NCBI RefSeq assembly: GCF_907165205.1
Contig: NC_058193.1
Location: 30,021,521-30,085,520 of the forward strand
Reading direction: 5' to 3'
From: Coccinella septempunctata
Lineage: Eukaryota > Arthropoda > Insecta > Coleoptera > Coccinellidae
DNA length: 64,000 nt
A program made the position numbers and the translations under genes. Positions within the stretch are counted from its first letter, which is position 1, and each line of letters starts with the position of its first letter. Below the pieces are notes generated by a model. It did not search any database. It was not told where the DNA came from and worked only from the letters and a program-made list of their open reading frames with translations. Below, in pieces: positions 46,234 to 57,629 of this stretch.

Positions 46234-46384
46234 GTAGTAAGATTACAGTATCATGTGAGGAGGCGTAGCTTATTTTTACTCAGATCCAAATACTTCTTGG
46301 ATCTTGAAGTTTCAAAATTCCGAAAGGAAGTTTTTGGAATGATCCAGAGTGTTTTCCTTTTGGTTTCTTACTTCCCCAGAAACT

Positions 46385-46480
46385 CTTCTTTATAGGTACA
46401 TTTTCCTACACCATAGAAAGGCTCTAGCCTTTAAATGGAGTTTGTATCCTCCTCTTCTGTCTCTCGAGAAAGAACATAAG
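46385..46480 (+). repeat. Fragment related to the LINE 3' region at 17.45 kb
   Basis: AGGTACATTTT, ACCATAGAAAGG and TGGAGTTTGTATCC follow in the same order and spacing as at 17460-17530. It is on the opposite strand to the zinc-knuckle remnant, so it derives from a different insertion. Confidence 0.5.
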
Positions 46481-47860
46481 GAATCACTGTCTGGCAATTG
46501 AAGACGAGTATAATTGATGAAGGAGTTCCACGGTGCTCCACTTAAGACCCTATTCAATGAAATTAGAACCTACAATCTAGCTCAATATGTCTACCGTTAA
46601 AATATGTCAATAATTGGTGAAGTCACTGGAAATATCTTCATATGTTCATCCTGGCATTCACTGAACACACTGAACAAAGTAAGAAAGATAATTCAACTGT
46701 TATAAATTTTTTATTTTGTTGGTTTTTTCTTCAGAAACCAATGCCTACCACCTGCCAACAACCAAGAAGCACATCTAGCCAGATACAGGATGTTCTTGAA
46801 TGATTAGCAGCGAAAGTATAAAAGAAGTTAGTGGAATCTGAAAAATTTTCAGTGATAGTGTTATGAAAACGACAAGAGACTGAAAACCAAAAGTATCCAG
46901 AGCAGCACAAAGCCATCAAAACGATGGTTGATGAAATTCAATTTATTGGGAAACAATCGAAGACACGGGAAGAAGTCTAGGTCAAGCAAGCTCTAGGGAA
47001 ATGATCGAGATGGTGAAGGAGTATCAAGACTCCGAATCGCACCGAAAAACGGAAGCCAAATCTCTGGTTCAGAACGCATACGATTATTTATTCAAAAAGT
47101 CTGTTTATAAACATAGGGTGCCCATTATCTGGCATGAATTATGGTGATGCATTTTTTGGCTCCCACTCCGAGCCTTATGATATTTATTGCCGATTGTTAT
47201 ATCCCGCGATAGATGATCTCTAGCGCCCTCCAACCGATTTACGATCGGTTTCCTCGTTCCGTTTTTATTTTTTTTAATTTTCGCAACGTAATTTATGGGA
47301 GCGCAGTTTCGAAAACACGCAATTTTGGTTTGAATTATTCAAAAACTTCCTGAAAATGACAGTTTCGCTACGAGGTCCCGCAGTTTATATGCGGAATATG
47401 AAAATATTTTGCTAGCCCCTGCTCGATGATTCGGTTCGGAATGTAAAACGAGTGGACATGGTATCAGCTTCCAATTTTTGATGATATTTTCGGGCACTAC
47501 GGAAAAGATGAACCTCAGGATCATGAAGGCCAAACCACGGGCCTATTTTGATTCATCACGTCCTGATTTCAAAACATACCACATTCGGTGAAATACCAAG
47601 AAAAATATCCTTATGAAACTTTTAAACCAGCACCCTGTATATTCATAAATTTTTGTAATGAAAATTTTGTGCCATAATTATTCCAATTCCTTTTCTGTTT
47701 TTACTTGGAATAAATCAGAATGAAATTTCAAATAAGCAAATTGTCACTTTTCAAGTAGTTAAGTAATAGTGGATTCAGATTCGAATATGCTTAATGACTC
47801 AGACTATTGATTAGGATATATGCCATGCTTCAGAATTCGGATATAAATTTTGAAAAAAAT
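46481..47860. other. No recognised feature
   Basis: An ACCCTGTATATTC word occurs at about 47632. A GC-richer stretch at 47100-47320 includes a short inverted repeat, ACCGAT/ATCGGT. Nothing else seen. Confidence 0.35.
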
Positions 47861-48232
47861 AAAATGTCCCAAGTCACCCACCGATTTGGGAGGCTTGGGA
47901 CACAAGTTAAAATCTATTGATTTCTCAACTCTCGAATGAAAAAGGTAGCTTGGGACAGCGTATAATTCTGAAAAATTAGAATTTGTGATTATATAGTTGA
48001 AATTCGGTAATTAAATTAAATGATAAACACCTATTACAGCGAAAGTAAATATATTGCAACTCAAATGAAAAAAACTAAACAAAACAAGGGAGCTTTGATT
48101 TCTTTCATTCTTTGGTGATTTCTTTGTGGAAATAACGTAAATGATAATATCCTGCGAAAAATCGGCATATTTCCTGCTGCCAATGCGCCGCTTGTATCTA
48201 TTCGGCATTGTCCCAAATCACCCTATGAAACA
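47861..48232. repeat. Recurring TGTCCCAA motif cluster
   Basis: TGTCCCAAGTCACCC at 47866 recurs as TGTCCCAAATCACCC at about 48209 and TGTCCCAAGTCACCC at about 49796; TTGGGACA words in the opposite direction lie at about 47896 and 47951. The element at 48278-49494 therefore sits inside a region flanked by these words. Their origin is unknown. Confidence 0.4.
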
Positions 48233-48277
48233 ACAAAATAAATGAATGAGATCCGTGTTGCCGTTTGATTTGTAAAC

Positions 48278-49494
48278 TATACTTCATTCAACTTTATTTT
48301 AGCAGTCGGTTGGCCATGGAAATTCGACACATTTCACTCTGTATAGTACGAAAATGTGGGGTTATGAAGCTTGTCAAAACATTTTTGGGTTTTAAATCAA
48401 CGCTATGTTGCCCGTTCTACGTAAAAGTTTCTGTTATTACGTATTTTATCACAATGTCGAATCTCTTCGGAAAATATCTGACGAACATAATTGAAGTTTA
48501 TACAAACTGATTGAAGGCATACCAAACCCAGTTATTTGCATGGAAAATACAAGAGATCAGTATAATATCATAATATGCACTAGCTTGAGGAGAGTTAATG
48601 TTCGTTATCTTCTTTGGCTTACATCATTTGTAGATTTCAAAAATATTAACCCGAAGATGAAATGCATATGATGCAGTGGTTGGCAATGGGTATCTCCCGA
48701 AAGAATTAACAGATAATTACAAGAATGTTAAATTTTTCAATAAAAATCATCTTGCATCAATATAAGTAAAAGGAGTTGAAGGAAGTTTCAAGTTAAGATG
48801 CAACTTCACCGTTGAACAAAAATTTCACATGAATAAACAGTAACAGGGCAACTTGCGCGTATTTGTGGCTATTCATCTTAATACATTGATGTAATTATAA
48901 TATTTAGGTATTTATTAGTACCTTAAGACATTCACATTGTATAGGACAAGTCAAATGAAAAACAGAAAAATCCATTTTAGGGAACTCATTCTCCGATGAC
49001 ATTTATCGAAAATCCTGTAGTTAACTTTTCGCATTAATTCACTCAAACATAAAATTCTGAAATGCCACCACTTTTTTAGGTCTCCCAATAGAAGGAAATT
49101 CTTTGTCATACTCTTCATTCACAATCTTTCTGATTGTGGAAATATTCAGCTGAAATATAAGTCGTTTAGATTCAGATGAAACATTATATAAATTCTCTTA
49201 CATTGAATATGTTCGCTACCGTCTGACGTATTGTGGATTTTAGAATATCAGGGTATAACTATTTGAATGAGCGGACCTGAATTCTAAATAGCACTTCCTG
49301 AAACCCTGTCTCTTTTTTCAATCACTTTCGGCATTTTCGAATTTTCGTAATAAAAATTGATATTAGTTGTGGCAACGGCGTTATGACATTAACGACATTT
49401 CATGAGTGCCAACCTAGCTTCGTTCTAGTTACAAAAACTTGAGAAAATTATTTCATGGCCAACCGACTGCTAAAATAAATTTGAATGAAGTATA
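48278..49494 (-). mobile_element. DNA transposon with ~42-bp inverted ends, copy 1
   Basis: The left end TATACTTCATTCAACTTTAT continues through TTTTAGCAGTCGGTTGGCCATG. The right end is its inverse (49454-49494), matching over about 40 bp. TATA is present at both edges, compatible with insertion at TA. A related copy in the opposite direction is at 60123-61279. The internal minus-strand sequence includes a coding remnant with an apparent intron. Confidence 0.85.
49039..49334 (-). pseudogene. N-terminal transposase-like remnant with probable intron
   Basis: From ATG at 49334 the start MPKVIEK is followed, after a one-base shift, by ETGFQEVLFRIQVRSFK, a stop, then LYPDILKSTIRQTVANIFN. A 52-nt segment (49150-49201) starting GTAAGA and ending TTATATTTCAG has the features of a small intron. 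Splicing it joins the frame to LNISTIRKIVNEEYDKEFPS and IGRPKKVVAFQNFMFE, ending at 49039-49041. The ISTIRKIVNEE and GRPKK portions resemble the helix-turn-helix and linker of DDE transposases. The family is not certain and no catalytic domain follows. Confidence 0.5.
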
Positions 49495-50789
49495 CCTTGT
49501 TTCATGACATATCTAATATCCCACGTATCCAGAAAAAAAATACACATGCACAAAGTGAAACACATGTAGAGGACACTAGAAAGTATAGGGGCTATAAAAA
49601 CCGCGCTTTTACTCTCCTGAATTCGTTAATTTTTCCTGTCAATTCAAACGCTCTGGTCACGGCAAACTCAACAGGAATTAATTGTTTAACTAACCGAAAA
49701 GACGCTACACAATCTTATAAATTTGTCCCTTCACTCATAAATGGTAAGAAACAAGGAAATCTGCAAGGGGGGTAATTGTCCCAAGTTACGGGACTGTCCC
49801 AAGTCACCCGAATCTACCGGTAATGAAATGAATAAAAGATATTATTTGTTCATTTTTCTGCAGGTTACACACTGGTTTAGTGGTACGTGCTGTTTCAATC
49901 TTCACATAATTGAAAATCTGATACAGTTGCATTTCAGTTCCAAGTTCAAAAAACTGTAATAAAAGATGAAAAGTGTGAAATAAAATTAAAATCACGAGGA
50001 ATAATCCTTCATTCTCCGATTCCAGTTGGTGAAACCCAATTAGAAATCTGATGAAAAACTATGCATTACTTCGGAACAAGTTTCAATTCTTCAAACTACG
50101 TATCTTTTTCAAACTTGCCACAAGTTCATTCCTGACCAATCCCAGAACGTCAGAAACTTCCCATCAAGACCAGAATCCTTTTAAGATTCATAAGAAAACT
50201 TTCCGTCTACTTTTCCGAGATTTCAATTTGGATTTTTGAACACTTGACAAGACAAGAGACGTAGTTCAGAACTTCTCATATTACTCCACGCTCGGAGATT
50301 TGTATTGTAATATAAGTTTTTTTTCTATGTATATCTTCTCGTTTTGATCGTCGCGGGAGAAAGCCGAAGGTTCAGTTTTCATTCTCCCGAAGGGGGCTGA
50401 CACTTCCCAAGAAACTTGGGGTAGAGTTTGCGATGTTTTTAGTAGAAAGGTTTGAGGGAAGTTATGGGTTTTTACGAGAAAATTGAAGTTTCAACAGCGT
50501 ATGTGAATTATGTTAATAACATATGATTGGAATACACTGCTCGAAAATTTAAATGGATATTCGATTAAAAACTCATTTTTGGCATTTGAAGTTTGCAGAG
50601 TCCAACTTTCAACTCATCAAGATGGGGATGAACTTTTGTTACAAAATAACAAACCTACCAACATAGGTAACATAGAACAGATCGTTCTACCTACAAAAAC
50701 TTATGTTGTTATTTGCACATCCTTCATGAGGCTTCATGGAAACATGATGTTTCCATAGAGTGCAATATAATTCTTCATATTTATGCAAA
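49495..50789. other. No recognised gene
   Basis: A stretch at about 50340-50430 contains AAGAAACTTGGGGTAGAG, which superficially echoes the loop end of the LTR stem-loops (see the rejected list). No other features. Confidence 0.35.
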
Positions 50790-50791
50790 TA

Positions 50792-52313
50792 CACTGCGCA
50801 AAAAAAATAACGCACATTCTGAAAATCTCAATTTTAATGATCGTTAACTCTACATTGACTTTATAACTTATTTTTATGTTCGCTCGGGAAGGTTTTGAAC
50901 GAAACAAGACACATTAAATCGAAGAAAAATTCAGGATTTCACCGAATCTTATGTGAAAGAAGAGAAATGAACAATTTTCAAAATACTGAAATGCTGATAA
51001 GTGATTCAATAGTTGGAATTTCCACCCCTTGCGTTAATTACAGCTCGGCAACGATTCATACTCAAAATGATCTTAAAATGTTCTGATCTAATCCTTCCCA
51101 GATTTCTCCGAGTTGGATTCCTAAGTCATTAAGAGTAGCTGGATGATTTTCTGAACTTCTCAGCCTTCCATTGAGGTTGTCCCAAACCTGCTCAATCGGA
51201 TGGAGATCTGGACTTCTTGCTGGCCATTCCAGCAAGACTTCAACCTCTTCAAGGTACTCCTGAACGATGCGCGCACGATGGGGTCTGGCATTATCGTCCA
51301 TAAAAATGAAATTTTCACCAATGTATGGGGCAAATGGCACTACATGCTCTTCAAGAATGTTCCTTTGTACTTATCAGCATTCATAGCTCCATTATCAACG
51401 ACCACTAGGTCTGTGCGAGCAGTCAAAGATATCCCACCCCATACCATAATCGATCCTCCCCCGAAACCAGTAGTATTCAGGAAATTGCACTGAGCATATC
51501 TTTCATGTGGACGTCTGTATACAAGGGAACGTCGATCACAATGGTAGAGGCAGAATCTAGACTCATCTGTGAAGAGTACTCTTTCCCAATCGGCCTCTTC
51601 CCAATGGATATGCTCTCTCGCAAAATCCAAACGCGCCCTTCGATGGGCTGGGGTAAGAGCTGGGCTTCTTGCCGCGACACGAGGCCTTAAATCATATTCT
51701 CTGAGGCGATTTCTTATTGTCTGAGTGCTAATTTGCACCTCATGAGTCTGCTCAAGCTGAATTTGAAGGAGGTGAGCGGTTGCAAACCGTTGTCTCAACG
51801 AAGAAACTCTCGAGTAACGTTCTTGAATGGCAGTTGTTACCCGTGGTCTACCCTGTCCTGGTCTTCGGTGATCGGACATTCATACCTGTCTCCCTGAATC
51901 GCTGCAACATTCTGGACACACTTGTATGGGAAACTCCAAACCTTTCTGCAATTCTTGTGTATGTCCACCCTTCTTCTCGCAAAACTACCGCTTGGGCACA
52001 TTCCTCTTGGGTCAAATTGCGTGTTTCGCGTTGCATAGCGATCGAGTGTAGAAAATCAAACGAAAGAAAAACTATTGATCACTAGAATTGATCGAGAACA
52101 ACTGATTTCAGAATGGAGCCAATACATTCAAAATCTGATAATATCATCTTTTTTTATTCCTGCTGGGAAAAAACATCTGTATTGAAGAAAACCGTTGAAA
52201 GTGGATGACATATGCATGCATAATTCTGATAAAAATAATTATCATTGAGAACACCTTCAGTTGTAGAATAAATTTGAGATTTCAATAATGTGCGTTAATT
52301 TTTTTGCGCAGTG
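50792..52313 (-). mobile_element. Tc1-like DNA transposon, nearly complete (family II)
   Basis: The inverted ends CACTGCGCAAAAAAAATAAC at 50792 and its inverse ending at 52313 (AATGTGCGTTAATTTTTTTG, CGCAGTG) match over about 27 bp. TA lies at 50790-50791 and 52314-52315. At 1,522 bp this is full length, with only a few frameshifts in its gene, so it is one of the younger elements of the window. Confidence 0.93.
51006..52036 (-). pseudogene. Tc1-like transposase, three frameshifts
   Basis: Starts MQRETRNLTQEECAQAVVLR, with a helix-turn-helix at YTRIAERFGVSHTSVSRMLQ. The frame shifts near 51858 into GRPRVTTAIQERYSRVSSLR, which runs through the first catalytic Asp (LFTDESRFCLYHCDRRSLVY) and GGGSIMVWGGISL. 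A second shift occurs near 51350, into FMDDNARPHRARIVQEYLEE and SPDLHPIEQVWD. A third near 51065 restores the family ending CRAVINARGGNSNY at stop 51006-51008. Catalytic Asp and Glu are separated by 33 residues rather than 34, because one residue is missing before LLEWPARSPD. No nonsense codons were seen apart from those caused by the shifts. Confidence 0.93.
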
Positions 52314-52315
52314 TA

Positions 52316-52920
52316 TGTAACTCCATCTGTTGCAATGATTGATGACGCAAAGAAGGAAGTCAACCGAATGAAACAAATATGCATATTGGTATTGATCTAC
52401 TTTCACGTCGACAAATTTATCATCATATCCAGAGAATGAATGGCTATAAAACCTCACAGGCAATAATTCACTTTGTGGGTGTGAATTCCATTAAAGGAAG
52501 ACCTGATAAAAAGCTCTAAACCATCAACTGTCAAAACTTACTCAAGGGCTAAAGGAGTGTAAAATTCTCCAATGTAAGGGAAGATCAAGGGAAAAGATGG
52601 ATGTGAAATGCGGGAATTTGCCTATATACGTGTGGACAACTTGAATGATGAATGCAACTACGGGGCGTCCGTAGTATGAATTTTTCATTTCTAAGTTGAG
52701 GTTCTTTTCGTTCGAGCATCTACGTGCCTCAATTCGCAAGTCAACCCAAACTGGAACACTGCGTCACTATATATTCTTTTGTAAGAAGCTCGAACCACTG
52801 GTATTTGGTATAAATAACCTATAGAAATATATTGTGAGTAGGGTAGTTATTCATTAAATCAAATTCAAGAATGAGAAATTTTGAGTGATATCGTTTTCTA
52901 TATCTCTATAAAATGATATG
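52316..52920. other. No recognised feature
   Basis: Only short frames; lies between the Tc1-like element and mariner copy 3. Confidence 0.4.
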
Positions 52921-52922
52921 TA

Positions 52923-54205
52923 CGAGGATGTATTAATATCTAGTTAGCATAGATCAGTTCCATGCATAAAACAAAATATTGCGTTACCATAGCAACGAAC
53001 AATAACTCATTAGAAGTGTCAGTGTGAAGTTTGAGGTCAGAAAAGTAAACCAGAGTTACTCAATAAATTAAAAGAAAAAAGATGTCTATCGAAATTGTAG
53101 AGATCGAAACATTGGAGTATCGAGCTATCATCAAGTATTTAAAAGGGTGAAAAGGTAAGCAGATTTACGAAGATATGCTTAATTGGCTTAATTGGTGTCC
53201 TTCGTATACGACAGTGAAAAATTGGGCTGCAAGCTTCGAAAGAGGTAAATTTTTCATAGAGAATGATGACCGATCGGGAAGGCCAGTTTCTGTGTCAGTC
53301 CCCGAAAATATCGATGCAGTTCATGGCATGATTTTATTAGACCGTCGAATTGGGCTGAAGCGGATATCTGAAGCACTGAATATTTCATACGAACGCGTTC
53401 ATCATATAGTTCCCGTCAATGTGGACATGAGAAAAATTGCTGCAAAATGGACCCCCACATGTTTGAATGTTGACCAAAAGCGTACAAGGTTAGAAGCATC
53501 GAGTTCGATCTGTGCTCGATGTGAAAACGATATAGACTTCTTGAACCGAAATGTTACTATGGATGGAGACTTGGGTACATTTCTACGATCCAGAAACAAA
53601 GCAACAATCGATGGAATGGCGACACTCTGATTCTCCAAGACCTAAGAAGTTTCGTGTCCAAAAATCTGCTGGAAAAGTTCTTGCTTTAGTTTTTTCGGAT
53701 TGCCATGGGGTAATCATGACTGATTTTTTGGATAAGGGTGGAACAATAACCGGAGATTACTATTCGACATTACTGACCACTCTACGGAAATAAATTAAAG
53801 ATAAAAGAGGCGAAAAGCTATCCAAAGGTGTTTTGTTTTTGCAGGACAACGCCCCTGCACACAAATCTCAATTTGCCATGCAAAAAATTCGTGATTCAGG
53901 GTTTGAATTACTAGAATACCCCCCTTATTCACCAGATTTGGCTCCATCCGACTATCATCTCTTTCCCCAACAGAAAAAAGTTTAAAAGGTCGTAAATTTT
54001 CTTCCAACGGGGAGGTAATAAAAGCTGTGGAGGTCTGGTTTGCAGAACAAGAAGAAAAATTTTTTTTGAAAGGTTAAGAGACTTTGCAAGCCCACTGTAG
54101 TAAATGTATTCAATTAAAAAGAGAATATGTTGAGTAATAAAATATTTTGATATTGAAATTTTGGTTTGTTCTATAGTAGGCTAAGAATTTTCCAATATAT
54201 CCTCA
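52923..54205 (+). mobile_element. Mariner element, copy 3 (both ends present)
   Basis: TA at 52921-52922 precedes CGAGGATGTATTAATATC; the 3' end CCAATATATCCTCA is followed by TA at 54206-54207. The ends match imperfectly over about 28 bp. This copy defines the family's true limits: 1,283 bp. Confidence 0.93.
53082..54137 (+). pseudogene. Mariner transposase (DD34D), inactivated
   Basis: Starts MSIEIVEIETLEYRAIIKYL and hits a TGA after KG. The frame then gives TVKNWAASFERGKFFIENDD and SGRPVSVSVPENIDAVHGMI. A frameshift near 53565 falls within the first catalytic motif (MDGDLGTF against DESWVHF). Later segments keep LQDNAPAHKSQFAMQKIRDS and YPPYSPDLAPSDYHLFP, separated by small shifts, and the frame ends with the family's EYVE before TAA 54135-54137. 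Confidence 0.88.
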
Positions 54206-54207
54206 TA

Positions 54208-55689
54208 TACTCATGCCCAAAGTCTTTTCGTTCATGTATCAACAAAACATTAACATTCAGTTCTTCAATGAAAATTGAAGGTTTCCTCTCAGTCTGTGGT
54301 CACTCCTCCATGACTGAAATCTCATTTTATTCAGTTGCGCCATTTCCATCTTAAGAAATGATAATTTCCAAGGAAGGATTCCGAAATCCCATTCAGTTCT
54401 TGGAAATTTAATTCGTGGTTTTACCGAGCATAGTTCCCAGTCCGGTTATTTTTATGGAAAATCTCATTTACGAAACTTATTAGTAGAAAGTACGAGAAGT
54501 ATTCTCGCAATACGAAAAATTAATAACGTTCGTACAAACAGATTGCTCTTCCCAAAACTAATTATATTTTCAATTTGCCGCTAAATTAGTCCTTCGACAG
54601 AGGGGATGGAAAAAGGGAATGTTGACTTAATGCCTGGTTAATTCCTTTCATTTCTCTTCGAAAAAGCAAGGCTCGAAAATCGAAGGCCAAATAAACATCA
54701 CGTAACTGTGGGGATGTAGAATTATAACCTTCATTTAAGGGGAAGTAGTACATACGATTCGAGATCAAGACGATCGACATTGGTAGTTTTACTGATGCTA
54801 CCCCAAATACCCATCTTTGAGCAATAGCCTGAATTACGTACTGAGTCAGTTGAAAAGTAGAAATTACCACGTGAGAGGTTATATTAGGAATATTGAATAA
54901 TTTTCAGTTATTCCTGAATTTCAGCGTAATTTTGGCATATATCGCTATGAAAATCTTTACAATATATAAAGAATTGAATCGCCGATGTCACCCCGTCGTT
55001 ATTTTTATCGAAATATGTCGAAAAACCGTCGAAAAATGATTGTGAAAACAAGTTTTATCGACACTAGAGTTCAATTTTTTTTTTTATAAAAAAACAACTT
55101 AATTGGAAAAATAAAGAGACGGGGTGACATCAAAACGTCCCTTAACTTAAATTTAAAAAAAATCAAGGCTTCACGTAAGAAATTGAATGTGTAAATTTGG
55201 AACTAGTGAATGCCGTTTCTGGTTTCTGAATGGAGATTCTTGAGGTATTACTTCCCCTTAATGATCTACATCGTAAACCCTTCACTTTCTGTATTCTATT
55301 AAAAGCAGGTGAGACGTATCGTACATCCTTCTACTAAAATAATGCTTTAATCTCAGAGATGTATTCTAGTATAGGTTTGTTCAGGATTATATTCACTGAA
55401 GGGAAACGTTGAACCCGAAACATGAGGCACAATTGGAAATAGCATTTGGAATCCCAACAGGAAGCTCTTGTGAGATTGTTTACAAAAACCCAGAATCTTT
55501 TTGAACCCTGAGAAGTTGAATCAAACATATTTTTGAATGAATCTAGTCTTCTCTTTTGTGAAAATTTCCTTACACAAAAACCTCATTCTTGAACCCGATC
55601 AATTCGCAATAGTTATTATCTCTTTTTTTCTATTGATAGCTGAAATTATACGTGCGTTCAAAAAATTTGTCGTCAAGTACTGTGACTAA
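54208..55689. other. No recognised gene; one small MITE-like palindrome inside
   Basis: Apart from the element at 54984-55131 nothing is recognised. A minus-strand frame of 94 residues (54870-54586) has no motif. Confidence 0.35.
54984..55131. mobile_element. Short element with 14-bp inverted ends
   Basis: GATGTCACCCCGTC (54984-54997) and its exact inverse GACGGGGTGACATC (55118-55131) enclose 120 bp of AT-rich DNA. A TATCGA(A/C) word occurs twice inside. Size and structure suit a MITE; no other copy was seen in this window. Confidence 0.6.
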
Positions 55690-55905
55690 ACTTAATTACC
55701 ATGCCACCCTCTGATATAAATATCAACAACGATCTTAATTGAACTAGCTAATTTGCCATCATCAGGACAACTAAATGGAGAACGTTACACCGAAGAAAGA
55801 CAGATGCTGACCATGGTTTCGGTCACATTTGACCCCGTCAGAGCAACACAATTTCTTCTCCTATGGAAAAACGATTGGAATTGATGGACTCTTATTGAAT
55901 ACTGG
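55690..55905 (-). repeat. Hammerhead-bearing repeat, copy B
   Basis: Aligns over about 200 bp with 62810-63015 in the same direction and with 21560-21765 inverted. Conserved blocks are GAACTAGCTAATTTGCCATC, GATGCTGACCATGGTTTCGG, GTCAGAGCA, GGAAAAACG and TGGACTCTTATTGA. No coding sequence. Confidence 0.8.
55804..55846 (-). ncRNA. Hammerhead ribozyme, copy B (core-position mutant)
   Basis: On the minus strand the core reads CTGACGG (55841-55835), where the final core A (A9) is G, which should reduce or abolish activity. Stem II is perfect (GGTC/GACC around AAATGT), GAAA is intact, stem III is ACC/GGT and the cleavage dinucleotide TC is present. Stem I is TTGCT with AGCAT: four pairs plus a U-U mismatch. 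The better stem II pairing compared with copy A supports selection on structure in the ancestor. Confidence 0.72.
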
Positions 55906-56034
55906 CAGAAGCTACTGAGTATCATCGAGTAGTACTCGTGCGCCACCCAGTATGAAACGATATCCGATTCAATCCCCTCCAGATCGAAACCCAGATGAAT
56001 ACAATGGCATATGTTCCATATTTCCCCTAATAGG

Positions 56035-56495
56035 GAATACTCCTTCAGACGAAAATGATGTATTTTCATGAAATATCTTTGATTTTTAAATAACCATTTC
56101 AACAGATTCCCAAAAAAAAATATTTTAAGTATTTAAAAATAAAAATGGGTATTTATTAAAGCGTTTCGTTTCTATTGCACAAGTTGGCAACATCGACTGA
56201 AATATGCGTTGATAATAAAGGACAACATACCCTATCTTGATGAGATAGACAAAGATGGCTGTCTATGAAGTCTGCGACGAACGAGGATGGTCGTAAAATT
56301 TTATGGGCTTTTTATGTCCGGTTTCTGTGGAGGCTCGCCAGTGAGTACTCGCCTTATGAAGGCTGTAAATAAACAGCTTTTGTTTTATAAAGAAGCCATT
56401 GTTCTATTTATTTTCTAGTAGGTGCTGTTGCCAAATCGTATACTAGAAACGAAGCGCTTTAAATTTCAAACCCTCATATTTGAAGAATGATCTTG
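56035..56495 (+). repeat. Repeat module Y, copy 1 (with TTAA-flanked inverted ends)
   Basis: Aligns with 62080-62510 on the same strand. Inside, TTAAAGCGTTTCGTTTCTA (56156-56174) is mirrored at 56444-56462 with one mismatch, giving a 307-bp inverted-repeat unit bounded by TTAA. A central block (56241-56310) is far better conserved between the copies than its surroundings and forms two adjacent hairpins: ATAGACA/TGTCTAT (56245-56266) and CGAC/GTCG (56275-56293). Confidence 0.75.
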
Positions 56496-57629
56496 AATTT
56501 TAAATTCAGACAGAGCCGATTGAGGAGTTTCTAAGGGTCATTGCTCCGGCTGTGGTGTGGGCAGGTAGGCGCGAAAGGGCTCTTCGTGTTCCTTAGGGTC
56601 TGTATTTTTTAGTCAACATAATGATTTGGACTGGAATGCGTCGCGGCTTTGCAATTCATACGTTTTACGAAAAACAAGGGTCAACTTTATGTATTCTCTG
56701 CAAACACAATCAAAACTTGGACTCGCCAACTTAAGGAAACATAGATTCTTATCGAAGAACACCCGAAAATGTGAATACTGTTCGAGTAGCAGCCGAGCCT
56801 GAATTGGAAAAAAGGTACTTCAAACTGTTCGAGGAAAGGGCCACCAGAAAAAATTTTATGTGCTGCATTATTGTGAATATATTCATTCCCCAAGTTATTC
56901 TTCCCATAGAATGAAACCTAACGGTATTGCTGTAGCTCAGCCCGAAGGTTTCCACGGGGGCGCAACCGTAAACGTAAAATTCCTGAGATTCTTACAAAAC
57001 CAATACCGAGTAAGAGATTTTATAGTTGCCCCCCGTCCTATCGAACGTATATTGCGGGTAGAAAGAGGATCTTTATCTCCACAATAAACACGAGATCCTT
57101 CGGGAAAACAAGGATAAGATGACAGGCTTAAGGAAGCCGAAATTCCAATCCTATCCCGAACGCAAATACGGCATCCTTACCTGCCTCTCCGGATCCTGGC
57201 GAGATGGGAACTTGGCATCTCTCTCCTGTGAAACCTTCGGGGCAGAGACACTTGACGGCGGCAGCTCCGACGTGCCTGGAACCAAACGTTTTACATCATT
57301 TAGGGCCTCAACAGGAGGAATTTAAATATCTGTCTCCTGGAAACGCATAAAATTGGGGAACAAATTGAGTCAACACTATTGGACAGCTTGTCTGTCCAAA
57401 CTTGCGAGAAAATTGATGGAAAGATATAAATTGGGACTGGCTGGAGTCAGATGATAATTCTCCAACGTCTAAACTCGATTATAATGCGTTTCTGAGGCGT
57501 CTGAGGTTTTGATTTTCGTTAATCTAAGGGTGAAGAATAGAAGGATAATGAACGGCAGCAGCAATATTTTCTGCTGCTGCAGAAAGAGCAGTACAAAAGC
57601 CTGTATCTCTTCGAGCGATATATACAAGA
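56496..57629. other. GC-richer single-copy patch, no recognised gene
   Basis: About 56890-57330 has plus-strand frames of 75 and 68 residues without motifs. Composition differs from the AT-rich surroundings. Confidence 0.3.

Noticed and set aside
48265..48510. 81-residue plus-strand protein
   Set aside because: It lies across the inverted end of a transposon and on the strand opposite to its coding remnant.
50395..50420. Extra copy of the LTR stem-loop (CTTGGGGTAGAG)
   Set aside because: Only the last eight or so loop bases match; the ATCAGTCATGG part and paired stems are absent.
57119..57325. 68-residue frame in a GC-richer patch as a host exon
   Set aside because: No splice-site or domain support; composition alone is not enough.
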